From NCBI GenBank assembly GCA_021770655.1, contig JAETQO010000031.1:1-45634 (forward strand): 45,634 nucleotides of DNA, given 5' to 3'. The DNA is from Ruminococcus sp. Its GTDB lineage: Bacteria; Bacillota; Clostridia; Oscillospirales; Ruminococcaceae. A program made the translations under genes and the position numbers. Position 1 is the stretch's first letter. Each line of letters opens with the position of its first letter. The notes under the pieces are model-generated. The model worked only from the letters and a program-made list of their open reading frames with translations, was not told the origin of the DNA and did not search any database. This document shows positions 8,241 through 17,635 of this stretch, piece after piece.

Positions 8241-8269
8241 ATTATAAAACATCAAAGCGTTTATGTCAA
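8241..8269 (-). promoter_or_regulatory. Sigma-A promoter of the beta-helix gene
   Basis: TTGACA (8264-8269), 17 bases, TATAAT (8241-8246) on the minus strand; exact consensus. Confidence 0.88.
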
Positions 8270-8444
8270 CGGAAGTGAAGTTTTTTTACTTTTAATTTGA
8301 AATTTTAGTGAACGTTGCACAAATCCGGACTTGATTTTTTGACATATAAATACAGCGGCTTGGGACGTTTTTTTCGGGCATTAATCGGGTCTTGTCCGCA
8401 TATAGATATATTACATAACTATGTCATGGAAAGGAAGTAGTATT

Positions 8445-11138
8445 ATGCTGGAATTACTGGACAGAAAACTGCCTGATGAACTGTCGTCAACTTCAAAGGG
8501 GCTTACCTCCGCCGAGGCGCGCAAGCGGCTTGAAACGGACGGAGAAAACCGACTTGCAAAGAAAAAAAGAAACACCGTCCTCAAGATATTCGCCGGACAG
8601 TTTCACGACGTTATGGTGATGATACTCCTTGCTGCCACGGTCATTTCCGTTGTCCTAGGGCAGTATGCCGACGCCGTTCCTATCGTGCTTATCGTGGTTA
8701 TAAACGCCGTTCTGGGCTTTGTGCAGGAATACCGCTGTGAAAAGACCCTTGAAAAGCTTGAAAGCATGACTGCGCCGACAGCAAGAGTCTATCGTGACGG
8801 CAGGCTTGTGAAGATACCCGCCGCCGAGGTGGTGGCAGGCGATGTTTTCCAAGTGGAGGCAGGCGACAGAATACCCTGCGACGGATACATAAACTCCGCA
8901 AAAGCGCTTTCCTGCGATGAGTCTGCGCTTACGGGCGAGGCTGTTCCCGCAGAAAAAAGAGCAAGGGTGAGCGAGGTGGATTTCACCGCCCTCAACAAGG
9001 ATTATATGGTGTATATGGGTACTGTTGTGACAAAAGGTACGGGAGAAATGACCGCCGTTGCTACGGGACAGCGAAGTCAAATGGGCAGAGTTTCAACAAT
9101 GCTTGAGGAGATCGAGGAGCCCGATACGCCGCTCCAGAGAAAGCTGGGCGAGCTTGGAAAGACTCTTGCGATCATCTGCATTGCAGTATGTATAATAGTA
9201 TTTCTTGCAGGCGTTCTCAGGGGCGAGCCTGTGCTTGATATGGTTATGACGGGAATAACCATTGCTATTGCCGCTATCCCGGAGGGCCTCCCCGCAACAG
9301 TCACTATAGCTCTTGCGCTGGCTGTGAGAAAAATGCTCAAACGTCAGGCGCTTGTCCATAGACTTCATTCCGTTGAAACGCTCGGCTGTGCAACGGTAAT
9401 ATGTACCGACAAGACCGGCACGGTGACGATGAACAAAATGACCGTAACGGACATCTATACTTGTACGGAAAGAGAAAACGAGTATACGTTTTCCGACTCG
9501 GATCCGGACGGCGAGGGCGTATTTTCTGCGGACGGGCAAAAGCTTATGTCATGGGAAAGCCCCGACCTGAGCCGTATCATGCTCTGCGGAGCAGCCTGCA
9601 ATAATGCAAAGCTTTCTCAGCCCGAAATATGCCGGAAACGAAACAGGGGAGGAAAGCCCTCTAAATTCTGCGCCGACGGCGACCCCACCGAGGGAGCGAT
9701 ACTCTGCGCCTGTGCAAAAGCAGGAATAAGCGTTGACAATCTTGGCTACAGACGGCTTGACGAGCAGCCCTTTGACAGCGAAACACGCTCAATGACGGTG
9801 GATTGCGCCGACGAGGCTGGGAAGAAGATAAGCTTTAAGAAAGGCTCTCCCGACGTGATATTAAAAGAGTGCGGATATGCTTTCAGTTCAAAAGGCGAAG
9901 CCCTGCCTATGACGGGAGTGCAAAGAATAGCTATAGCCGCAAAGAACGACTTCTATGCCCGAAAGGGTCTGAGGGTCATCGCCTTTTCTCAGAAAACCGA
10001 TGACAGATGGATATTTCTGGGGCTTATGTCTATGAAAGACCCGCCGCGTCCCGAAGCGAAAAAAGCCGTTGCGGAATGTGAACGCGCAGGCATAAAAACG
10101 GTCATGATAACAGGCGACCACAAGCTTACCGCCGCGGCGATAGCAAAAGAGGTCGGCATAATGAAAGAAAATTCACTTGCGCTAACGGGTGAGGAGCTTG
10201 ACAGAATGTCCGACGAACAGCTTGGCGGAGTTATAGAAAGCTGTAGGGTATTCGCAAGGGTCACTCCCGCTCACAAGCTGAGAATAGTGAAAGCTTTTAA
10301 AAACCGCGGACACGTCTGCGCAATGACAGGCGACGGAGTAAACGACGCTCCCGCAGTCAAGGAGGCGGACATAGGCGTGTCAATGGGTATTTCAGGTACA
10401 GAGGTCACAAAGCAGGCGGCGGACGTTATCCTGCTTGACGACAATTTCGCCACCCTCGTAAATTCCGTGGAGGAGGGCAGAACGATCTATCAGAATATCA
10501 GGAAATTCGTGCGCTATCTTATATCCTGCAATATCGGCGAAGTCGTAACAATGCTTGGCGGTATCATAATGGGGCTTCCTATGGTGCTTCTGCCTGCTCA
10601 GATACTTCTTGTGAATCTTGTGACCGACAGCCTGCCTGCTATTGCGCTGGGCCTTGAACCGCCCGAAAGGTCGGTAATGAAAAAGCCGCCCCGCAAGGAG
10701 GACGACAGCTTTTTCAGCGGAGGTCTTATGTGGAGGATAGTCATAAGGGGGTTGCTTATCGGTATCTGTACTCTTGCAAGCTTTACCGTATTGCTCAGGT
10801 CAAGCGGCTCGCTGGAAACGGCGAGAACGGGCGCGCTTGTCACTCTTGTGCTTAGCCAGCTTGTGCACGTTTTTGAATGTAAGTCGGAGGAGAAAAATCT
10901 TTTCACCGTTCCCTATCTTTCAAATCCGTTTCTTCTTTTTGCGGTAGCGGTCTCGGCGGCCGCACTGTTTGCGGGAATATGCCTGCCCATATTGCAGGGC
11001 GTTTTCTCCACCTGCATAATGACCGCAGGAGAATTTGCTTTGTCCGCAGGAGCGGCACTGCTTGTACCACTGGCGGCGGGAATATTTTCGGGCAGAAAGA
11101 AATCTGAAAATCTTATAGTTTGCAGGGATACGCAATAA
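8445..11138 (+). CDS. P-type calcium-transporting ATPase (type IIA)
   Basis: 897 residues; pumps Ca2+ (possibly Mn2+) out across the cytoplasmic membrane at the cost of ATP. Cation ATPase N-terminal domain (1-60), first membrane pair (~50-95), actuator domain with TGEA near 163, and M4 with PEGLPA near 279, the SERCA-type calcium site. The phosphorylated Asp is in DKTGT near 322, followed by the nucleotide-binding domain (FKKGSPD), TGDGVNDAP hinge and a C-terminal bundle of about six spans. Start: the ATG at 8421 has no site; AAGGAAG lies 7 bases before the ATG at 8445. Single gene with its own terminator, divergent from the beta-helix gene. No convincing promoter was found in 8300-8444. Confidence 0.95.
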   Translation: MLELLDRKLPDELSSTSKGLTSAEARKRLETDGENRLAKKKRNTVLKIFAGQFHDVMVMILLAATVISVVLGQYADAVPIVLIVVINAVLGFVQEYRCEKTLEKLESMTAPTARVYRDGRLVKIPAAEVVAGDVFQVEAGDRIPCDGYINSAKALSCDESALTGEAVPAEKRARVSEVDFTALNKDYMVYMGTVVTKGTGEMTAVATGQRSQMGRVSTMLEEIEEPDTPLQRKLGELGKTLAIICIAVCIIVFLAGVLRGEPVLDMVMTGITIAIAAIPEGLPATVTIALALAVRKMLKRQALVHRLHSVETLGCATVICTDKTGTVTMNKMTVTDIYTCTERENEYTFSDSDPDGEGVFSADGQKLMSWESPDLSRIMLCGAACNNAKLSQPEICRKRNRGGKPSKFCADGDPTEGAILCACAKAGISVDNLGYRRLDEQPFDSETRSMTVDCADEAGKKISFKKGSPDVILKECGYAFSSKGEALPMTGVQRIAIAAKNDFYARKGLRVIAFSQKTDDRWIFLGLMSMKDPPRPEAKKAVAECERAGIKTVMITGDHKLTAAAIAKEVGIMKENSLALTGEELDRMSDEQLGGVIESCRVFARVTPAHKLRIVKAFKNRGHVCAMTGDGVNDAPAVKEADIGVSMGISGTEVTKQAADVILLDDNFATLVNSVEEGRTIYQNIRKFVRYLISCNIGEVVTMLGGIIMGLPMVLLPAQILLVNLVTDSLPAIALGLEPPERSVMKKPPRKEDDSFFSGGLMWRIVIRGLLIGICTLASFTVLLRSSGSLETARTGALVTLVLSQLVHVFECKSEEKNLFTVPYLSNPFLLFAVAVSAAALFAGICLPILQGVFSTCIMTAGEFALSAGAALLVPLAAGIFSGRKKSENLIVCRDTQ

Positions 11139-11142
11139 AAAG

Positions 11143-11187
11143 AAGGACTGCAAAGCGTTTGATGTACGCTTTGCAGTCTTAGTTTGT
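11143..11187. terminator. Bidirectional terminator between the Ca-ATPase and CotH-like genes
   Basis: GACTGCAAAGCG pairs with CGCTTTGCAGTC. Rightward it is followed by TTAGTTTG; leftward by CTTCTTTTTATT. It serves the ATPase gene and probably the convergent CotH-like gene about 70 bases away. Confidence 0.85.
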
Positions 11188-11256
11188 ATAAGCTTGCAAG
11201 AATTTGGGGCAGAGCCCTTGTCGCTCCTGCATGAGCGGCATCTCCTTTACTTTTTC

Positions 11257-13665
11257 TCACCAGAAACTCTTTTTAAACACAGCCTTTATCTCCATGTCGC
11301 CGTCCACCTTTACGGTGATATTCCGGTTTTCCTCGTCCTCTTCGGGTACGCCCTCCCAGCGCACAAAGCGCCAGCCTTTTTCTGCCCTTGCGGACAGCGT
11401 TATTTCGCAGCCGTCGTAATAACTGCCTATGCAGTCCTTTTCTAAAACAACGCCGCTTATAGTTACTTTTCCGTGTTCGCAGTCGCTTGAAGAGATCTCT
11501 ACTCTCCGCTGAGGAGAAAGCCTGTATTCCCGTTCAAGATAACCCTGCACTTTTTCAAATCTGTTTTCCATAAAATCGTCCCAGCGCCCAAGCATTTTAT
11601 CCGTTGCATTGTTTTTATCAGCCCATGTGGGGAAACGCTTGAAATAATTGTCAAGCTCATCATAATATACCGACTTGTAGTATTCAAGATATTCTTCAAA
11701 CCTGCCGTATTCAAAATTAACACTGCCGACTTGACATATTGAAGAAATAAACTTCATTCTGAAAGCCTCGCTGTCAAGCAGGCTGATTATCATTCCGCCC
11801 AGTTTCATGTGGCTTTTTTCTTCAAGATAATCGAACATATTCAATGTGTCGTATTTGGTGTTGTAGTGGTTTCCTGACGATTCGGTATCGAACAGCATGA
11901 AACGCCAGCGTCCGTCGGCGTATTTGTTTGAGCTTTCAATATCCCTTACCCGCCAGCAGGCGTAATTGTTCTGCGGCCAGTCGTCGTTGAAAATATAACA
12001 CTCCGTGGCAACATAATCCGCAAAGCTGTCCATATCCAGCATTGTGCAGGCTTTCTTGTAATTTTCCTCATCGGACATATCAGAAAGGGAGATGAAATCG
12101 CACATTTCGTCAAAAAGCTTTTCGTCCTGAGGCTCGCCCTCGTCAAGCTTGTCGTTTTTATAGACTATCACATTGCTTTTGGAAACTCCGTAAACGTCCG
12201 AAAAATAATCGTCGCTGTAATCGTTCTGGAGGGTATATAGTCCCCAGTATTCGCCGTCAATAAACAGTACGCAGGCCTTGCCTTTCTGCGTTTCGGACTC
12301 TCTTCCCGAAACCATGTCCTGTATCATCGTGTCCTTGAATTTTGAGTAATTCGCGTCGTTTCCGCCGTTCCTCAGCACAAAGGTCTTATAGCTTGAAATA
12401 AGATTTCCGTCCTTGTCCGTAAGGTCTTCCAACAGCGGATAATCAAACGAGCCTTTTCCGTAATCTCCTCTTGCGTAAAATCGGAAGGATTTCTGATAGT
12501 CGGCTCTTGACCAGCCGCCCTGAGTTCGCACTCCGCAGTCCTGTGAGATAAGCCGCTTTCCGTCGCTGTCAAAATATTCGATATAGCATTCCTTTTCCCA
12601 TTCCCTTCCGCGCTGATTGTAGTTAGCGGGAACAGAGCCGTTTCGGGCGTGGTCGGGATATTGTTCGTCATATTCCTCGTAAACTTCTCCCAGACAGTAG
12701 ATTCCGTCCTGCTCGCTGTAAAGATCATCGGGATCGGTGATCATTGAAATTATGGGCAGGTCCGAATGCTCCGCACTCGAAATGCCGACGAAATAGCTTG
12801 CGGTAACAGTCTTTCCGCATATGCCGCTCGTCCCCTCCGCACAGGCTCTTATGACCGTGCATTTGTCAACGTCCGTGTCTGAGGGCAGACCGATATTTTC
12901 CTCTCTGTAGTCAAGCTGTATCTTCATCGGGTCGTATGCCGACAGCACGTTTTTGTCGCCGCTTCTGTCGGAGATCTCCAACGAGTCCGTATAGACCTGT
13001 CTTGTGGAGGATACCGCCGGGTCGGTACCGTCCGTGGTGTAGTAGATTTTCTGTCCCTCGCCTGCGTATATCTCAAGGCTGAAAGGTTCTTCATACATTC
13101 CGCTTTGTACGGAAAGCTCAGGCGTGTCGCCGATAGTTTTGTCCGAATTTTCCGCCATAGGGGTCGGCTCCGAAACATACATTTCTCCGTTTTCGTTGCG
13201 GGAATAGCTTACCCCCGAATTAAGAACAGGGAGGGTAACGCTTTCCCTTTCAAAGAATCTGTAGTTCAGCGTGACGGTGTCGCCGTTTGCTTTTCCTATG
13301 TTAAAGCCTGCGGTGGGAAAGTCCTGTCCGTCAAAACCCTCCTTTGAGCAGTAAACGATAATATGTTCTTTGGCTTTCACAGTATAATTACCGAGCTTAT
13401 AACGTTCTCCTCCGTTTTTTGAAAGAGAAAAGCCCGAAAGTGAAACGTCCTTGTCTGTGGGATTGTATATCTCTATCCAGTCGCAGTATTCTCCTGTTTT
13501 GTCCGTAACCTTTGCGGTTATTTCGTATTCTCCGTCATTGTCGGGGCATATCTCGCTTATGTATATTTTCGGTGGAGTAAATATCACGGCTGATATAATT
13601 ACGGTAATGATCGCTCCGACAGCGCAGCCTGCGGCAATGATTACGGATCTTTTTTTTATTTTCAA
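11257..13665 (-). CDS. Membrane-anchored CotH-like protein with lamin-tail and chitobiase-like domains
   Basis: 802 residues. N-terminal membrane anchor (~5-28), lamin-tail domain (~30-150: ISEICPDN, DWIEIYNPTDKDVSLSGFSLS), a chitobiase C-terminal-like sandwich (PFSLEIYAGEGQKIYYTTDGTDP), the CotH kinase-like domain (~310-690), and a final InlB-like repeat (CEHGKVTISG to GWRFVRWEG). In the CotH domain the GVRTQGGWSR, NGGNDANYSKFKDTMIQDM, WPQNNYACWR and WRFMLFDTE blocks match the family. CotH of Bacillus phosphorylates spore-coat proteins; clostridial surface forms are uncharacterised and often cell-wall or cellulosome associated. Start: the ATG at 13746 lies inside the promoter; the TTG at 13665 has GGGAGG 7 bases upstream. 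Confidence 0.85.
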   Translation of the reverse strand: MKIKKRSVIIAAGCAVGAIITVIISAVIFTPPKIYISEICPDNDGEYEITAKVTDKTGEYCDWIEIYNPTDKDVSLSGFSLSKNGGERYKLGNYTVKAKEHIIVYCSKEGFDGQDFPTAGFNIGKANGDTVTLNYRFFERESVTLPVLNSGVSYSRNENGEMYVSEPTPMAENSDKTIGDTPELSVQSGMYEEPFSLEIYAGEGQKIYYTTDGTDPAVSSTRQVYTDSLEISDRSGDKNVLSAYDPMKIQLDYREENIGLPSDTDVDKCTVIRACAEGTSGICGKTVTASYFVGISSAEHSDLPIISMITDPDDLYSEQDGIYCLGEVYEEYDEQYPDHARNGSVPANYNQRGREWEKECYIEYFDSDGKRLISQDCGVRTQGGWSRADYQKSFRFYARGDYGKGSFDYPLLEDLTDKDGNLISSYKTFVLRNGGNDANYSKFKDTMIQDMVSGRESETQKGKACVLFIDGEYWGLYTLQNDYSDDYFSDVYGVSKSNVIVYKNDKLDEGEPQDEKLFDEMCDFISLSDMSDEENYKKACTMLDMDSFADYVATECYIFNDDWPQNNYACWRVRDIESSNKYADGRWRFMLFDTESSGNHYNTKYDTLNMFDYLEEKSHMKLGGMIISLLDSEAFRMKFISSICQVGSVNFEYGRFEEYLEYYKSVYYDELDNYFKRFPTWADKNNATDKMLGRWDDFMENRFEKVQGYLEREYRLSPQRRVEISSSDCEHGKVTISGVVLEKDCIGSYYDGCEITLSARAEKGWRFVRWEGVPEEDEENRNITVKVDGDMEIKAVFKKSFW

Positions 13666-13717
13666 GCGGAAACCTCCCGAAAAAATTTTAAAAGTCCAAG
13701 TAAAATATAATAAAGTA

Positions 13718-13746
13718 ATTATACCAATTTTGTCGATTGATGTCAA
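13718..13746 (-). promoter_or_regulatory. Sigma-A promoter of the CotH-like gene
   Basis: TTGACA (13741-13746), 17 bases, TATAAT (13718-13723) on the minus strand. This promoter sits inside the longest open frame and therefore rules out its ATG as the start. A Family 1 end (AATTCGGG at 13758) begins 11 bases upstream of the -35 box. Confidence 0.88.
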
Positions 13747-13750
13747 CTTT

Positions 13751-14095
13751 CTTTTTTAATTCGGGTCGCAAGGTACTTCAAGGAGTTACGACTCAGCCCG
13801 AAGACCTCGCTTGCATGATCTTTTCCATAGCATTAAACCGCACATAGTCCGTCTGGTGGTTCTCGGTATTTTTTGTTCGGGTCACAAGGTACTTCAAGGA
13901 GTAACAACTCAGCCCTCTTTTCTTAATTCGGGTCGCAAGGTACTTCAAGGAGTTACGACTCAGCCCGAAGACCTCGCTTGCATGATCTTTTCCATAGCAT
14001 TAAACCGCACATAGTCCGTTTGGTGGTTTTCAGCAACGTTAGTAAATGTAGGGGGCTGGCGAAAATTGTCTTTCGGTTAACTCACGGCAATTTAT
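13751..14095. repeat. Family 1 repeat, copy 3 (left arms only, nested)
   Basis: Three left ends (AATTCGGG at 13758, TTCGGG near 13874, AATTCGGG at 13925), two complete arms with CCCGAAGACCTCGCTTGCAT and CATAGCATTAAACCGCACAT, and a core with TGTAGGGGGC and the AAAATTGTC...CGGCAATTT hairpin also present in copy 4. There is no right arm, so this copy is truncated. Bases 14096-14198 show nothing further. Confidence 0.8.
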
Positions 14096-14198
14096 CGTCC
14101 TGTTTATTCCGCAGTTTGTTTTGTTATTCCCACAATTACTGCCTTAATAATTACTTACTGCTCATTCACCTTTCCCCTTGCAAATATCAGTTTTGATA

Positions 14199-14236
14199 TA
14201 AAAACAAAGCCGCAGGAACGCTCCTGCGGCTTTGTC
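14199..14236 (-). terminator. Terminator of the zinc-ribbon protein gene
   Basis: Read leftward: AAAGCCGCAGGA pairs with TCCTGCGGCTTT and is followed by TTTGTTTTTAT. It lies 20-55 bases past the stop codon. Confidence 0.88.
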
Positions 14237-14254
14237 GGAAATATTCGGTTTCGT

Positions 14255-16282
14255 TTACGGAACCAGTGTAGTTTCCGCCTTGGAATCCTTTGAATCCTTA
14301 GTTGTTGTAGTAGCCTTTGTATCGGCTTTTGATTCATCGGTCTTTTCAGTTGCCGCAGTTGTTGTGGTTGCGGCGGTTGTGGTCGTCGCAGATGTTTCAT
14401 CGTCATTCTTGTCCTTGTCGGAGCCTGAAGCATTTGCCGTACACTTGGTTAAGGTGTAGTCCTTGAGGTCGACCATATCCTTCTTGAAATCGCTGTCCTT
14501 GTCGAAATAGTCTGCGCTGAAGTTGACGTCCTCAGTGAAAGTTTCACCGTCGGCAACGATGTTCCTGCAATAAACAGCTGCATAGAAAGTAGCCTTATTG
14601 TTCTTGTCGTCGTCGGTCTTTACTGTGATCTTGTAAAGATTGATGACCTTGTTTACATCTCCCCAGGAGTCGTAATTTGTATCGTTTGTAAATGCAACAT
14701 AAGTGTCCACTTTATCGAATGATTCGATAGATTTTACCTTGCCGTCGAAATCAGTACCCAAAGGAGAATAGTGACCCTTGATGTCATTTTTCATATCCTC
14801 GATCTTTTCGTCGATAAGAGTCTTATAAGAATCCATAGCCGCGATTCCGTTATCGGAAGTAACATATGCAGGGAAGCTGTCGTCAACTTTGATCTCTTTA
14901 TAATACTGAGTATCGCCCCAGCCGTCGCTTTCGGTGTCGCCGCTGAGCGTGATACCGTTTTCGCCGAGGGTGGATTTAGGGGAGCAGGTTACCTTGAAAG
15001 TTGCGCCTTCGCCTATGTAGCCGTCACATTCAACGCTGTAGTAAACGTAATCCTTTATCTTATCGTTGATAGACTCCTCCTTAACGGAAGAAACTCTTAC
15101 AAACGGGATTCCTCCAGAGCAGTTGTATTCCAGTCCCTCGAACGGGTCTATGGTAGTCGTTTCGCCGAGACCCTCGACAGTATATTCCTTGGTTATCTGA
15201 TTATCCTTAACGGCGCCCTTTGCGTATGTGTAGTACTTGCCGTCGTATTCAAACCAGCACTTGTCGCCTGATTCCTCAACACCGTATACGCTGAGATTGC
15301 AGGTAACCGTATACTTGTCGCCGTTTTTAAGATTCTCGGTATAATAGTCGTAATCATAATAGAGGAACGGATAAGCCGAGCCGGTATCGACGGAAACCGT
15401 ACCGTATCCGTCAAAGCCGCTGAATGAAACCTTAACGTCCTTGAAGAAATCAATTTCCTCGCCGACCTTGAGATCCTTTACCGTAAGCTCAAATTCTGTG
15501 TTTTTAAGCTTGATGTTCTTATCCTTGAGCAGATCCTCGTTGTACTTAACGGTGCATTTTACCTTGTCGCCGTTTTTGAGGTTCTTGTTGTTGTCTATCT
15601 TGAGCTTTATCCTGTAGTTTCCGTCCTTGTCCTGCTTGAGCAGAGCCGCTCTCATGCTTCTGGCCTCTTTGGCGTCGTCCACCTTGGAAAATGCCTTTTT
15701 GAGCGTGGAGTTGTCAAGGGAGAAATACTTGCTTACGGTTTCTTTTCCCTTTGAATCTGTAAGCTCGTCAAGGTCAAATTCATCAGCGTAGTCGCCGAGA
15801 AGTGCAGACGCGTCGGAAGCCGAGTAGTAATAGCTTTCGTAGCAGTTAAGCTCAGCCTCTACCGTTCCGCAGCCCTCGATACCCTTGAATTCGATCTTAA
15901 AGAGGTCCTTAGCGTCAATGACCTGATACTTAAGAATGTTGCAGAGAATAATAATACCCACGACCAGGACTATTACAGCCGCTCCGATAATAACAGACAG
16001 TTTTTTGTGAGATACAAACCAGCCTCCCAGCTTGGTAAACGGATTGGGCTTTGGCGCAGTCTGCGGCGCAGGCGCCTGACTGTATGCAGGCTGTGCATAC
16101 TGAGCGTTCATATCCGGCTGTACAGTCTGCTGTACGGGTGCCTGTGCCGGAGCCGCCTGCGGAGCTGAGCTTATTCCTGCTTCGGCTTCCATTTGAGCCA
16201 CGGAAGCGCCGCATCCGCCGCAGAATTTTTCCTCCGGTCCGATAGGAGTTCCGCACTTTGAGCAAAACTTGATAGTGTTCAT
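14255..16282 (-). CDS. Zinc-ribbon membrane protein with large extracytoplasmic region
   Basis: 675 residues. Cytoplasmic zinc ribbon at the N-terminus (CSKCGTPI at 6-13, CGGCG near 21), a Pro/Ala/Gln-rich linker (~30-85), one membrane span (~95-118, LSVIIGAAVIVLVVGIIIL), then ~500 residues of beta-rich, Lys/Asp-rich extracytoplasmic repeats. It ends in a ~50-residue Thr/Ala/Lys/Asp-rich low-complexity tail (TTTTAATTTTAAT). This layout is common in clostridial zinc-ribbon proteins of unknown role; the repeats look Ig-like, possibly cell-wall contacting. Start: the open frame reaches 16390, but GGAGG lies 6 bases before the ATG at 16282, which begins directly at the ribbon. No clear promoter was found. 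Single gene. Confidence 0.85.
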   Translation of the reverse strand: MNTIKFCSKCGTPIGPEEKFCGGCGASVAQMEAEAGISSAPQAAPAQAPVQQTVQPDMNAQYAQPAYSQAPAPQTAPKPNPFTKLGGWFVSHKKLSVIIGAAVIVLVVGIIILCNILKYQVIDAKDLFKIEFKGIEGCGTVEAELNCYESYYYSASDASALLGDYADEFDLDELTDSKGKETVSKYFSLDNSTLKKAFSKVDDAKEARSMRAALLKQDKDGNYRIKLKIDNNKNLKNGDKVKCTVKYNEDLLKDKNIKLKNTEFELTVKDLKVGEEIDFFKDVKVSFSGFDGYGTVSVDTGSAYPFLYYDYDYYTENLKNGDKYTVTCNLSVYGVEESGDKCWFEYDGKYYTYAKGAVKDNQITKEYTVEGLGETTTIDPFEGLEYNCSGGIPFVRVSSVKEESINDKIKDYVYYSVECDGYIGEGATFKVTCSPKSTLGENGITLSGDTESDGWGDTQYYKEIKVDDSFPAYVTSDNGIAAMDSYKTLIDEKIEDMKNDIKGHYSPLGTDFDGKVKSIESFDKVDTYVAFTNDTNYDSWGDVNKVINLYKITVKTDDDKNNKATFYAAVYCRNIVADGETFTEDVNFSADYFDKDSDFKKDMVDLKDYTLTKCTANASGSDKDKNDDETSATTTTAATTTTAATEKTDESKADTKATTTTKDSKDSKAETTLVP

Positions 16283-16478
16283 TTCATACCTCCATAATAC
16301 TTCTTTTATAATGACAAAATACAATAGTTTAATATTTTGCTTATATAAAATAAGTATAAAGCCGAAGGTGTGAAAAGTCAAGAAAAACAACGTTTTTTCG
16401 GGCGTTTATGAACAATTTTCGTATATTTGTACAATTTGCCGATGACGAAATATACTGTTTGGTAACATTTCATACATA

Positions 16479-16577
16479 TTTCAAGGAAAGCGCTGATTAA
16501 ATCAAATTTGCCTCGTTCAAATGGGTAAATTCACGCGGCTGAATTTGATACGCTTCGCTATAATCAGCGCATTCCTA
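16479..16577. repeat. Family 3 palindromic repeat, copy 1
   Basis: AAGGAAAGCGCTGATTAAATC at the left end faces ATAATCAGCGCATTCCT at the right; GCGCTGATTA pairs exactly with TAATCAGCGC. Inside are AATTTG...GAATTTGAT and ACGCGGCTG. The right end overlaps the TAG stop of the leftward DUF4363 gene, so it lies immediately in its 3' untranslated region and could act as a hairpin terminator or stabiliser. The rest of 16283-16478 holds nothing I can support. Confidence 0.75.
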
Positions 16578-16949
16578 AAATACAGAATAAAGGTGTGGGA
16601 ATTGGCTGTCATAAATTTTTTTCGCCCATGCCTTTATGCTTTCGCATTCGGAGAGAAAATCCTCTGAGTCCCGTTCAAGGAGCGCAGGAAGTTTTGCAAC
16701 GGAATATGAGATGTCGTCCAGTGTGCAGGTCTGAGAAAGATATGATACCTTGACATAGTATTCCCGCCAGTAGTCCTCCAGTTCGTCAAGCATTTGTTTG
16801 GTATTCTCTGAACCGTCTCGGTAGCTCTGAGCGGTGCTGTCGATAAGCCGGAAAAGCTTATCGTTCGCTTTTTCGACAGCAAAAATGGAATAGACCGATA
16901 CGGCGGCGATGGAACAGAGTATTACAACGCAAACAGCCAGACGTTTCAT
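16575..16949 (-). CDS. DUF4363 family protein
   Basis: 124 residues with an N-terminal membrane anchor or uncleaved signal (MKRLAVCVVILCSIAAVSVYSI) and an alpha-helical, probably extracytoplasmic remainder (WREYYVKVSYLSQ, DDISYSVAKLPALLERD). This matches the DUF4363 family, which in Clostridia is usually encoded next to DUF421 proteins. Its ATG overlaps the stop codon of the DUF421 gene by 4 bases, so the two are translationally coupled. Function unknown. The stop codon falls in the terminal repeat of the Family 3 element. Confidence 0.8.
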   Translation of the reverse strand: MKRLAVCVVILCSIAAVSVYSIFAVEKANDKLFRLIDSTAQSYRDGSENTKQMLDELEDYWREYYVKVSYLSQTCTLDDISYSVAKLPALLERDSEDFLSECESIKAWAKKIYDSQFPHLYSVF

Positions 16950-17626
16950 TTTTTCTGCTCCTTTCCGATAACGGTTATTTTTCCGCTGTCGTCGGCGGTG
17001 CAGATATACACCTGCCTGAGCGGAACCTTTTTTTCATCAAGCTTTTCCATAAGCCAGTCCCTGTCCTTTCCGATAAAACGCAGGGTGGAATCGATTATCT
17101 TTCCGTTGTCTACCACAAGCTGAGGCGGATCGCCTTCATCATCGTCAATAATTTTCATAGAGCCGTTTGTGACCGGACGAAACTGCTGTTTCTGATAGAC
17201 CGATATTTTACCCGTGGTTTCCACGACAGCAAGCTGTACCTCGCAAATATCGAAGATTCCCATACTTCTAAGAGATTCCATAAGATCGTCTGCCGAAAAA
17301 CGCAGATCCTTTAGTTGTTTCTGATCTATCTTTCCGTCCGACACCACTATTTTCGGCGAGCCGCAGATAATTTTTCTCAGCCCACGGAATTTAAGCGAAA
17401 AATGAGAAAGGATAACGTCAAGGCACACCAGTGTAAATATAGGCACAACGCCCATAGCCATAGGTATTGTAATGTCCTCTATAGGCAGGGTTGCGATATT
17501 GGACATAAGCACCGTAATGACAAGCTCCGAGGGCTGAAGCTCTCCGATTTGTCTTTTTCCCATAAGCCGCATGCTTAAAACTATCAAAACATAAAGTATT
17601 ATCGCTCTGAAAAACACAATCAACAA
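16946..17626 (-). CDS. DUF421 (YetF/YcaP-like) membrane protein
   Basis: 226 residues. Three N-terminal membrane spans include the conserved MRLMGKRQIGELQPSELVI block and a VVPIFTLV segment. The cytoplasmic part has the RKIICGSPKIVVSDGKID and LMESLRSMGIFDICEVQLAVVETTG strands typical of DUF421. In Bacillus YetF-type proteins are linked to spore function; no reaction is known. Start uncertain: GTG at 17635 overlaps the AAGGTGA site, so TTG at 17626 is preferred. A Family 1 repeat begins immediately upstream of the ribosome binding site, leaving no space for a promoter, so transcription must begin inside or beyond the repeat. Confidence 0.85.
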   Translation of the reverse strand: MLIVFFRAIILYVLIVLSMRLMGKRQIGELQPSELVITVLMSNIATLPIEDITIPMAMGVVPIFTLVCLDVILSHFSLKFRGLRKIICGSPKIVVSDGKIDQKQLKDLRFSADDLMESLRSMGIFDICEVQLAVVETTGKISVYQKQQFRPVTNGSMKIIDDDEGDPPQLVVDNGKIIDSTLRFIGKDRDWLMEKLDEKKVPLRQVYICTADDSGKITVIGKEQKK

Positions 17627-17635
17627 AAAAATCAC

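Noticed and set aside
8338-8400. TTGACA at 8338 as the Ca-ATPase promoter
   Set aside because: No acceptable -10 box is found 15-19 bases downstream.
13666-13746. Longer start of the CotH-like protein (ATG at 13746)
   Set aside because: That segment is the consensus promoter itself; a TTG with a good ribosome binding site follows at 13665.
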